Assembly (NCBI RefSeq): GCF_029784135.1
Contig: NC_073746.1
Span: 291,043,089-291,107,088, forward strand
Reading direction: 5' to 3'
From: Toxorhynchites rutilus septentrionalis
Lineage: Eukaryota > Arthropoda > Insecta > Diptera > Culicidae
DNA length: 64,000 bases
Below the pieces are notes generated by a model that was not told where the DNA came from, ran no database searches, and was given only the letters and a program-made list of their open reading frames with translations. Position 1 is the first letter of the stretch, and each line of letters opens with the position of its first letter. Below, piece after piece: positions 55,355-64,000 of this stretch. A program made the translations under genes and the position numbers.

Positions 55355-55599
55355 CAGTAAGTTACATCTAATTTGACATCTAGCTAATTGGACAGACCTG
55401 CAATGCGACACGTTTCATTGGACATTTTTACCTCTAATTGGACATTTTTGTAAACATCGTGTTCGGGGCCCAAATTATGACCCCACATTGAAAGTCGACA
55501 CCTTCCACTGTCATCACGAATGACCAATTACAGGTCAAAATCGCCTCCAATGCGACTCTGAGTGGTGCCTCGGCATGTCGAATTAGATGTAATTTAGTG
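55355..55599. mobile_element. MITE with CAGTAAGTTACATCTAATT ends, 245 bp
   Basis: Left CAGTAAGTTACATCTAATTT and right AATTAGATGTAATTTAGTG are inverted, flanked by TA (55353-55354, 55600-55601). TAATTGGAC repeats lie inside. CAGT and TA again suggest a pogo/Tc1-type origin. Confidence 0.75.
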
Positions 55600-55837
55600 T
55601 ACAACGCACCAAGAGGAATTGAAGTATTACTACAGGTGGGCCAATATGCCAAAACCACTATGCACAACCACTTTCATAAACAAACTGCAATACATTACGA
55701 TCAATTGCATGACAGACGTCTCTTCGGTAGAAGCTAGTTTGGTTTTGTTAATCTTTATTTTGATTGTAAACGAGCCGAAACAAGCGATAGTCAAAAAAAA
55801 AGCAAAGAAAATTGCAAAACACTTGCAGGCCTCCTGT

Positions 55838-56690
55838 TAATCTAGGGAATGTGAAATTCCCTAGATTCTTGCTTCAAGCAAGACTTTGTTCACGCAGCTG
55901 TGGTTGATAAAGAAAAAAGGGGAATTCGGCTTACCATATGCTGACCCGGCGTGAGTTGCTCCGGTGGTATATTGCCACGTTAACCTCGAGAGACGATGAC
56001 CACTTGTTTTTATCCTCTTCCTTTTTGTCAGTCATTATCCTTGCTTATTTTTCAGCTTGATTTGTCTTCACATGAGGCACTATTCAATCACTTTCAATTC
56101 CCTGAACACATCAGCGCGAAATGCACACGCGCGACGGCGGAAAATATTGCTGCTGCTGCTGCTCACTGGTTTCGCTGAATAAGCGTTCACTGAAAGCCAA
56201 ATGGCACCGCGGCGACAAGAACACGTGAAAATGTAACCCGAACAAAACCAACGCTGCACTACTATTACTACTGAGACACGAAACCGAAAACCTTTTTCGT
56301 TGAACTTCAAAATTAAACTGATCTTTATTAATCAAAACTTAGCCTAGCTAAATTCTAAGAGAAGGAAGAACGATCTCCCTTTCCTATTCTTTCAGATAAC
56401 CAACCACGTGGTTATCTGTCTTCAAATTCTCAGCGTGGGATTTCCCCAGCTGTTTCCTTTTCAGATAACCGAAACATATCGGTTATCTGTTTACTCTATC
56501 TTGCCGCGCGGAACCTTTTTCCACTTGTTTGCGGCCCTAATCTGTTCCTTTTGCCCCTCGCGCTCTTTCCACGCGCTTCGTAAGGGGCAGACCAAAAATA
56601 TACATTCTTATCACCCTTTTGGGTGGTCCATACGGCACTCTCGCCTTGTTTCTTATCCTTAAGAATTATGCTTCCCACGAAAATGGTTCA
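55838..56690 (-). mobile_element. Possible LTR retrotransposon 5' remnant
   Basis: On the minus strand a stretch from about 56690 to 56230 has features of a long terminal repeat: a G-rich region, an AATAAAG signal near 56315 (TTAATAAAGATCAG), and an end in GGGTTACA. A leader follows, then ATG at about 56033 (MTDKKEEDKNKWSSSLEV) that could be a gag start. No primer-binding site, second LTR or pol gene was identified, so a host 5' exon remains possible. Two perfect hairpins lie inside (see findings). Confidence 0.3.
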
Positions 56691-56734
56691 ATATTGTTGC
56701 ACAACATAGGTGGTTGTGAAATAATATTAAGGGT

Positions 56735-57211
56735 GTGTTTCAGATATTGAAATGTTGTACAATATATTGTATGATATCAAAAAAATTAGATATTTATTGT
56801 GCAACGCTTACAATATTGCATGATCTATGTGTGACGTTGTGCAATATAGTGTCAGTTAATGTCAAAGCCCATGTTTACATTTATATCGTCTCGGGTGTAA
56901 AGTGTTATCCTAAAAAATTTCACAAAATGTTTTTCGAGGACACATGTGTCGCGATGGCCATCAAAAACGCCGACTGGGACTTTATTATCAAGTTTATTGA
57001 GACTAATCATTCACTTCCGGCATTATGGGCATTATACAGTCTTGCACTATATTCAGGACCGGCTTCAATATTATCCCCAAATGATTCAATTTCGTTGCAC
57101 AAATATGACTGTGACGCCATAATATTGTACGTCTGTGGACAACCTTCAATAATAATGTCAATAAATTCGTACAATAGTATTGTGCGTGTATGGGGCGCTT
57201 TACGATCGTAG
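56735..57211 (+). pseudogene. Open frame with MADF-like segment, probably transposon-derived
   Basis: A 158-codon frame includes DWDFIIKFIETNHSLPALW, which resembles the start of a MADF (Myb/SANT-like) DNA-binding domain, as in host BESS/MADF factors and in the accessory protein of PIF/Harbinger elements. The remainder does not look like MADF. The surrounding DNA is rich in TTGTGCAATAT-type repeats. It is most likely a rearranged fragment, not a gene. Confidence 0.3.
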
Positions 57212-57244
57212 CAGTCCCGCATTATCACACGCCTGAAGCATGTA

Positions 57245-57679
57245 CAGTAAACATTCGCTAACTGGGCGAAAAGGGAAGACCAGTTATCGACATTTGCGTT
57301 TTAACTGGTCCGGCGTGTAAAACGTCGAATAAAATCGAGGGGAACTTCAATGAATTGTTTGATTCGCGTTAATCATGAAATTGGATGAACAAAAGGATTC
57401 CAATGGAAGATTCGCATTGAGTGCGACAACAGGTGTGAAATATAATTTGAAGAAATGATTTTACTGTAATTTAATCAATGTTTTTGTCATGCGAAAATAA
57501 TGTCAATTTTCATAACATTCCAAATTACATTCGAATGCCCCTCACAGCAAATCTTCCATTTGAAAAAGGCGTCAATTGTTTACGATATTCGGCTTTTTAA
57601 CTGGTCCAAGGACCAGTTAACGTTCGCCCTGTTAAAAAGCAGACCGGTTAAACCAGGACCAGTTAGTGAGCGATTACTG
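57245..57679. mobile_element. MITE with CAGTAA..CTAACTGG ends, 435 bp
   Basis: Left CAGTAAACATTCGCTAACTG and right CAGTTAGTGAGCGATTACTG are inverted with a small offset, flanked by TA (57243-57244, 57680-57681). ACTGGTCC motifs recur inside both ends. Pogo-like. Confidence 0.78.
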
Positions 57680-57681
57680 TA

Positions 57682-58049
57682 TCCATTTCACATCGATAGA
57701 CGACGAGTGAGGTTCGATGTTATACGTTCTGGCACAGTCTAATCGCCACGAGTGTGGTTCGACGTTATACGTGAAGGGGTTAAGCATCGACGGTGTTGGT
57801 TGTAGAATTTTCGAAAACCGATGCACTGGTAGTTTTTCTCTTCCTCATCAATGCACAATTTTTAGCGCAGAAGCTTTCTAGTTAATGTGAACACTTGGAT
57901 GCCAATGAATGTATGGGGAAAAAAATCGACCTTAAAAGTGACGCAAACAGTCAGTTTCAGTTTTTTAAAAATCGAAAATTCACACAATCGATGTTTTATT
58001 TAGCTTCACCCGTTTGCATGTACGTTTGTAACTTTGTCTGTAGCGTTGT
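57682..58049. repeat. Family C end fragment plus unrecognised sequence
   Basis: About 57896-57985 (GATGCCAATGAATGTATGGG) matches one terminus of the family C hairpins. Two short direct repeats of a GAGTGNGGTTCGATGTTATACG phrase flank about 57720-57770. Confidence 0.45.
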
Positions 58050-58069
58050 CCCACATTAACCCTTTAACG

Positions 58070-58648
58070 GGTACCGGCATCCATATTGCCACCAACGATT
58101 TTATTTTTTTCTCTTCTTTAACAATAAATTATCACTTCTAACCTTATGTGGTAACTTGTTCTCATGTCTAGCAACATGCCTGATTTTTAGCGCGAAAAAA
58201 TCAAAAACTATTCATTTTGGAGCCATTTTTATGTCAATAACTCCCAATTTAGAGAGAAATTATTGAAAAACAGTCATTTGGTTGAAGTTTTCAATAAATA
58301 TGAACTGTTTAGGACCTTTTATTAGTTGTTTTTCGTTGAAACTAACATAAAAATTTCAAATACTAAAACATTTTTACCATCAAGTATTTTCCGCTAGACG
58401 GTCAGGTGGCATCTATATTGCCACCAACATTTTACGCTAGCCGGGCAGTGGCAACTATATTGGCACCAATTTTTTCAATGTTTTTGATTGTTTTGCTATT
58501 GAAAAAAATGTTTTGTGTATTTTAGCATGTAAACATGTCGTTGAAATGGAGTTTGGCAATTATATTGTCATCAACATTTTACGCTAGCCGGGCAGGTGGC
58601 ATCTATATTGCCATCAACATTTTACGCTAGCCGGGCTATGGCAACTAT
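58070..58648 (+). repeat. Minisatellite based on TATATTGCCACCAACATTTT
   Basis: At least five diverged units carry GGCANCTATATTGCCANCAA, most followed by CATTTTACGCTAGCCGGGCA. Unit spacing is irregular because AT-rich pieces lie between some units. The MITE at 58649 sits in the last unit. Confidence 0.75.
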
Positions 58649-59467
58649 GGGCCCTATTCCAGAAATTTGTTTTTATATTCCAGAAGCTGAGCTCGACTAA
58701 AAACAGACGAGTAGCTCGTCTGGCTCGACGACCGTTTGGCCGCGCTCGTCGATGAATCAATCTGAATCGTCTAGTTTGTTTGATGTGTTCGTTCACCTTG
58801 TTGATTGAAAGCATCGGTATTCTTCTGCTCCGCCTTTATCTTCAAAAATGGTTTCACGGCTAAACTAGTAATGCATAAGCAATGTATGTTTTTAACTACA
58901 ACCATCAAATTCAATTCAGTAATTGCAAGATTTTACAGATTTTCAAATAGGCTTCTTCCAAACAACACAACCAAATGTAAACATCGAACACATATCCAGG
59001 GATGCTAGATGACTGTTTTGAATGTATCAACACGGCACGAAAAGTGTCTTCACATATTGAACGAAAATGAGTTGATTAGGTGAACAAACATTGCTCCCAA
59101 TAAATCCATAATAACAAAACGGCTGAGTGATAAAATCATATGCTCGAGGAAAAATATCAATGAAACCGAAAGATATATGAAACTTATTTCTTTTTGTTAT
59201 GTTTTTTTTATATTTTGGCACTGATAAAATAGTATCGATTGATCAATTTTAAAACTGTTTGTTGTTTTTCTCAAAACAAAAACATGTCTTCTCATCTGAC
59301 ATCACCGATCATACCGAAAAAAACTGACTGAAGACTCTCCAGTCTACCAAATAAAACATTTCAATGAAACTCGTGTACTGGAATGGGATATTTTGCTCGT
59401 CTCGACAGTGACTGAAGCCGAGACGAGACGAGACGAATTGCTCGTCTCGTTTTCAGGAATAGGGCCC
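58649..59467. mobile_element. MITE with GGGCCCTATTCC ends
   Basis: Left GGGCCCTATTCCAGAAATTT and right TTTTCAGGAATAGGGCCC are inverted, flanked by TAT. Near both ends, GACGAG/CTCGTC runs form further inverted repeats. The terminal GGGCCCTATT is shared with family Z, so the two are related. Confidence 0.78.
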
Positions 59468-60200
59468 TATGGATGTGACTGTCCGCTGACTTATTTTGAT
59501 GATGTAACCAGAACATATGATTGTTCTATATGATGTAACCATATAGAACAACGAATTTTGCTCTGTTCTGACGAGGAAAGTTTTCGCTTCATCGACGGTG
59601 TACTCAGTCGAATTCAATATTCATGTCATCCACATTCTCACTAAAATTAGATAAAGTTGAAATTCGATATGTCGATGCTGCTTCACTGTTCATCAATTTC
59701 TGGGCTGACCATTCTTCTCGCCGCTATGATAGCAAGTCCATCAATCCAACAAGATGTTCTTGTGTATCGGCTGTATTCGGTACTACGGTCATGTATTGCG
59801 AAAGAGTCAACATCGTGTGAAATGCTGATTTACACGATAAAATACCCAATTGCTAATATTTTAGCAAAATATTAACATCTAACGCTCGCAGTTTACGATT
59901 TGTAGAATATCAATCAACTGAATAAGACATTTGTTTTCTAGATGTTGAAGAGGCTAAGAACGCAGACTGTAGTAACAGATTATATTCTGCTACGTACTAA
60001 TGAGACGTGTTATACACGTGCAAAAGGAACGGCTACTTCCGAGCACTATATTCACAGCCTGAAGATAGGATAGTCATCTGAAGTAACAGCCTCGCGCTAG
60101 TATTGTTTGTCCATATTTCTATATTTATCATCTCTCTTTCTCTGTCTCATCCTCGACACAATAATAAAATAACCTATACATTAGTTAAAAAGATTTATTT
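59468..60200. repeat. Family C fragment and unrecognised sequence
   Basis: About 59590-59875 has scattered similarity to the family C hairpins (GAAATGCTGATTTACACGAT, AAATACCCAATTGCTAATAT). The rest is not recognised. Confidence 0.35.
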
Positions 60201-61501
60201 TTTTGTTTTTTATTCTTTTTATCCATTCTTTGTTGCATTTTACACGCGCCATAACACATCCGCGCACATGTCAATGTGTATGCGTTTTATCGGGCTTTCT
60301 GCTACAGACTGAAGTAGACGAAAATCATAAAAGGTGGTTTCCGTGAGATTTTCCATATATTTATATTTTCATGGTTTTTATACCATTAGTAAAGTAAATC
60401 CTTTTTAACGTATAAATTATATCTCTAGGATGGCAAAAGTGTTTAAGCTGAAATTTGATTCATCCGCTTCAACCCGATATAAACAAATACAAAAAATAAC
60501 TAAGTTCTTTTGAAGACCCTAATCATGTTGTATGTTTGTATAAAGTAGTCGAAGAACTTCACAAAGAGACTAATTCATTTAATTTACTCATGTCTGCCGA
60601 ATTCTAGCAATTATTTCCCTCTATTCTAGTATTCTTATATACGATAAGTTCAGGTATACATTTATAAGGGAAAAACCAGCGCGACCAGACGGTATTTCTG
60701 GTACAGAGCGTTACTATTGTGTGGATTGGAAATGGGGGGAATTACAGAAATCAGCAAATTATAAGTCCTACATTCAAAAGTGTTGCTCGAATGAAAGTTT
60801 GATGTTTGCGGTTGCTTACCTGTTACATGATTTTATGCTTTATGATCATCTCAAATCTTTCTATATGTTGTGTTTAGTTAATATTTAGTGTTAAATTATG
60901 TTTATCCTTCCGAACAAACAAAAAGGAAAACAAAACATCCATATTGCCTAATTCTATCAATCTGTTGCGTGTTACTTGATTTGAATTGTATTTAGTGTAT
61001 ATTTTACAGCTTTCTCCAAAAACAATGGCTTGCCTTTTGTATCCATTTACAGAAAAAAGGTGGTCCAAGTATATAAAAAGTTATGTAAACGAAGACTTCT
61101 CAACAATGTGTGAGAAATTTGCAAAGAAAAACTGTTCATTGTAGAGCAGCGGAAAATAATTAAGTCAATAGTCAAAATCAGTAGCAAAACCCTTAATTCA
61201 AAAGAATTTTGCGTAATGAAGCAAAAAACGAAAATCTGTAATTACGTGAGAAAATGCACATTCGTCATCTGTTGATATTTTGCCGTTTAGTTTTTCTCGT
61301 TGAGCGCTTCCCATCACCATGCGTTTGTTACTGTTGTCCGTCCGGTGTTGTTGTGGTGGTCATCGGATAATTACTGCTAGTTCGGGGCGTTTGTTTCATT
61401 TTTCTAACCCAACAGAATGACGTGAAGGAAACGATGATGTGATCAACGATTGTATCTCGGTTTAAGGTGCACTAGAGGAGCGGATCCGTTGCTTCCACTG
61501 T
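60201..61501 (-). other. Probable 3' untranslated region and flank
   Basis: It lies directly downstream (minus strand) of the stop codon at 61502. No repeats are recognised, which fits unique transcribed sequence. I could not pick one poly(A) signal with confidence. Confidence 0.35.
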
Positions 61502-61557
61502 CTATTGTGCTGCCGTTGGTTCGACAGAAGCCTCTGAAGATACAATCTTCGGTTCTA
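61502..61557 (-). CDS. Last coding exon of acidic AT-hook protein
   Basis: Acceptor TTTATTTCCAG at 61558. Joined to the previous exon, its first two bases complete a GTA valine codon, and the frame continues EPKIVSSEASVEPTAAQ to TAG at 61502-61504. The exact phase match across the 481-bp intron (61558-62038) and the same Glu/Ser/Pro composition on both sides make this a confident join. Confidence 0.82.
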
Positions 61558-62038
61558 CTGGAAATAAAGATTACGGTTTGGTTCATCAGTGTCCCATATG
61601 TATCTGCCATAGAAAACTGAAAGTATTTATTTTTGTTCACAGAACTCAGTTCTCGCGGGCTAATTTATGCCTTGTTTGATAGTGGTTATCGAGAATCCAT
61701 TTTTTTGGCATCGATCCTAATTGCAACAAGCGGGAAATTTGGATTCAAATCCACATGGATTGAGATACTTTTACAAAGAAAATCTTATTCGTGTAACGAT
61801 AGCTACATTTATTGAAGCTCTCCACTAGACTTCAACAGAATGTACAGTATGGGAATTCTCAACTCAGTACCAGTAAAAATTTACGCGCCAATAAATGTGT
61901 TGGCCATAAGTTGCAAGTTTAGGACATCTTCGTTAATGAAAGGACCAATCATACTACTAATTTACAGTTTTGGAAAAGAAGTTATCGATCACTACCGAAC
62001 CATATGACGTTACAAAAAAATATTTGAAAGATACTCAC

Positions 62039-62966
62039 CAGAAGTCTCGAGTTTTGTTCCTTCCACGTTATTCTCAAGAGGTGCGATATCATTCGTCGAT
62101 TTTTCATCCGACTCTGTGCTGCTTACATCGTTGACGGACGCCTTCTCCTCAACAGTTGCTGGAGAGTCATCCTCGGGCTTGTTTTCTTCTATAGCGTTCG
62201 TCGAACTGCAGTTTCCGTCTGTTTCAGATGCAGCAGCATCGGCTGGGTTCGATTCAACATCCTGCTTTTGTTCCTTCACAGGTGTCGTTTTTATATCCGC
62301 AGGTTCTACTGGTTTAGTCGGCTTTTCCTCGTTATCATCAACGGCAGAGGCGGATTCTGGCGTCGTCGTTTCTTCTTGTTTTGATCCTAATTTTTCTTCT
62401 GTGTGTTCATCATCAGCAGCCTCGCATTCTTCATGTGCTGGTTTTTCATTATCGTTTTCTTCCATTTTTTCGGAAGGAGCTTCCTCCGACTTTTCTTCGT
62501 TATTTGCCTCTTTCTTATTTGTGCTATTTACAACAGCGATAGTTGTGTCTGCGCCCTGTTTATCCGCCTCATCGTGCACTTCATTTGCCTCAACCTTTGA
62601 TTCCTCGTTTTTCTCAGCATCTGCCTCGTCCTTGGACTCCAATGCCTCCTCATCCTCATCCATCTTCTCCTCAACTTTGTCGTCTTTACCCGGCCGTCCA
62701 CGCTTCTTTGGAGTCTTGGCATCGACTTCAGGTGACTTATCCTCATCGTCATCACCCTTTTTCCCTCGGCCTCGTCGGGAAGGAGTAGCTGCAGCACGGG
62801 ATTTCTTGGCCGGTGGGGTCGCCGGCGTTGAATTGACTCCACGTGTGCTGGCTCGCGTGCGCCGACGTCCGCCTTCCTCGGATGGATCCATGCCCATATT
62901 TTTCAGTAACTCCTCACTTTCTTTCTGGAATGCATCGACCTTACGTTTGGATGGCGTACGCTTGGT
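62039..62966 (-). CDS. Large exon of acidic AT-hook nuclear protein
   Basis: A 928-nt exon with acceptor TATATTTTTGTAG at 62967 and donor G|GTGAGT at 62038. It opens in phase 0 with TKRTPSKRKVDAFQKES, a basic nuclear localisation-like stretch. Then come GRRRTRASTRG, AAATPSRRGRGKKGDDD, and a clear AT-hook KTPKKRGRPGKDDK. The last 200 residues are almost only Glu, Asp, Lys, Ser, Ala and Thr, without repeats of fixed length, so long disordered acidic tracts are expected. AT-hooks bind the minor groove of AT-rich DNA. A role in chromatin is inferred from composition; I do not recognise the family (DEK-like, HDGF-like or another acidic chromatin protein are all possible). Earlier exons lie beyond the right edge or were not found. 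Confidence 0.85.
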
Positions 62967-64000
62967 CTACAAAAATATACCGAGAAAAAAGGGAAAAGTA
63001 AATTGTATTAATCAGTGATGCCAATTCCCGCGTTCTTATATATGTATGTGGCGAGACCGTTCAGCGATGCATTTGCCACGAATCAAAACAATGTATCCAC
63101 GAGAAGTAAGAGTAATAACCGAAAATAAGCACGCTTTTATGTTTGACCGTTGTTTTTGTTGTTATAAAACACATCGGAAAGAGATGCTACCTCACTAACA
63201 TCAACTAGCAGCTCGCCAAGCAAAACATACCGATGATTGTAGGTTTTCAACCATTTATGCTGCCATGTGTTGGAGCACTTGGCTGGTATCACACAAACAT
63301 GCTGGGGTTACCAAATACTTTTCTGAGACCATTTGTTGTGTACTGATATGGAACTCATCAACACATTCGAGGCATCCCTGCTTGGAAACATTCGACCAGA
63401 GAGGGCACATGGGACAAGTATTGGAGTATGGGTGCGTCTACTTCGAAGACTCATACGTATAATGACTTGTATTCAACACACACCGTTACATGAGCGTTAC
63501 AAGCGGGATGAGAAAAGACAAAACATTACCAACAATTACGAGCAGTCAAGAGTTGGGAAATTTCCCTCGCTTTTTGCGCGAGAAGAGTCCGAAGCCGGCA
63601 TGAAAGCAAATCAAAAAATATAATGCAAGTTTTGTATTTGTTTTCATGTAATTTTATATAAGCACTTTTGTTCAAATTATGAAACTTAAATGATATTTCA
63701 ACACAAAATAATTGTAACGTTTCAGAGTGTTTGAACTTTGGAGTTCAAATCAAATCTTCTTTTGAATTACAATCTCAAGCTTTCGAAAACAGATATATAG
63801 TCATACACTTAAAAAATATCTTGATAGAAAACTACCAAATACCTTTGGTAATGCAAAGATTAGTACAATGTACACCAGGGCACGTTTATGACAAGCTAAC
63901 CTGGACTCAAAGTGTATAGCGACACAATTCACTTATACACTCTCAACTATGACATCTTAGCTTTGATGAAAAGCAGCGATCGCAAAGCAATTCATAACAG
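62967..64000. other. Intron of the nuclear-protein gene
   Basis: On the minus strand this precedes the acceptor at 62967 with a good pyrimidine tract. No coding exon was recognised. A 45-codon open stretch near 63170-63290 (minus) ends at a GTGAGG donor-like site, but its sequence suggests nothing and its phase is unproved. Confidence 0.4.

Noticed and set aside
62116..63018. 300-codon open frame on the plus strand
   Set aside because: It is the complement of the real acidic exon. Ser/Phe-rich text is what GAA/GAG/AAG/TCC-type codons give on the other strand, and the minus-strand exons have matching splice phases.
63170..63300. Possible upstream exon of the acidic protein gene (minus)
   Set aside because: Acceptor- and donor-like sites exist, but the 45 codons show no related composition and the phase does not match the phase-0 start of the next exon with certainty.

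Overview
The window looks like a gene-poor, transposon-saturated stretch of an animal nuclear genome. It most resembles a culicine mosquito, probably Aedes: three transposases of the DD37E type known from mosquitoes, mariner, Tc1-like, piggyBac-like, hAT and Helitron remnants, many TA-flanked MITEs, and a zinc-finger gene with an insect-type ZAD domain. The species call is inference from element content. No rRNA, intact tRNA gene, CRISPR array or bacterial feature was seen.

Two host genes are supported, both on the minus strand. At 61502-62966 lie the last two coding exons of an acidic, lysine/glutamate-rich nuclear protein with one AT-hook; the splice phases join exactly and the stop is at 61502. 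At 42670-54365 lies a ZAD-C2H2 zinc-finger gene: one ZAD exon and eight single-finger exons. The seven non-terminal finger exons are each exactly 84 nt, phase 1 at both ends, and the five non-terminal introns within the two clusters are 52-56 bp. The finger array is split into clusters of five and three by about 10 kb of nested transposons. A weak candidate start exon sits at 27993-28016.

Layout from left to right. 1-9,000: a 151-bp Helitron, a decayed mariner and several MITEs. 9,283-11,481: a Helitron with a 143-bp internal tandem array, then a degenerate tandem array whose last unit is copied almost perfectly 4,040 bp upstream. 12,866-18,308: a deleted mariner, a decayed DD37E element carrying a retroposon, a tRNA-derived SINE and a nearly intact DD37E element with one stop codon. 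18,757-20,898: a 2.1-kb inverted repeat. 22,380-29,575: a pogo-like MITE, a Tc1-like element containing a second long hairpin, and a piggyBac-like relic. 30,244-32,100: a DD37E element whose open frame is broken only by a MITE with a clean 8-bp target duplication. 32,895-41,992: more relics, tandem Helitron ends, another long hairpin, a hAT relic and a 2-kb TTAA-flanked element. 42,670-54,365: the split zinc-finger gene with a nest at least three levels deep inside its large intron. 54,492-61,500: MITEs, a minisatellite and probably the 3' untranslated region of the nuclear-protein gene.

Most of the DNA is made of elements inserted into each other. The host genes survive as short exons with good splice signals, and long inverted repeats that could give double-stranded RNA are unusually common.
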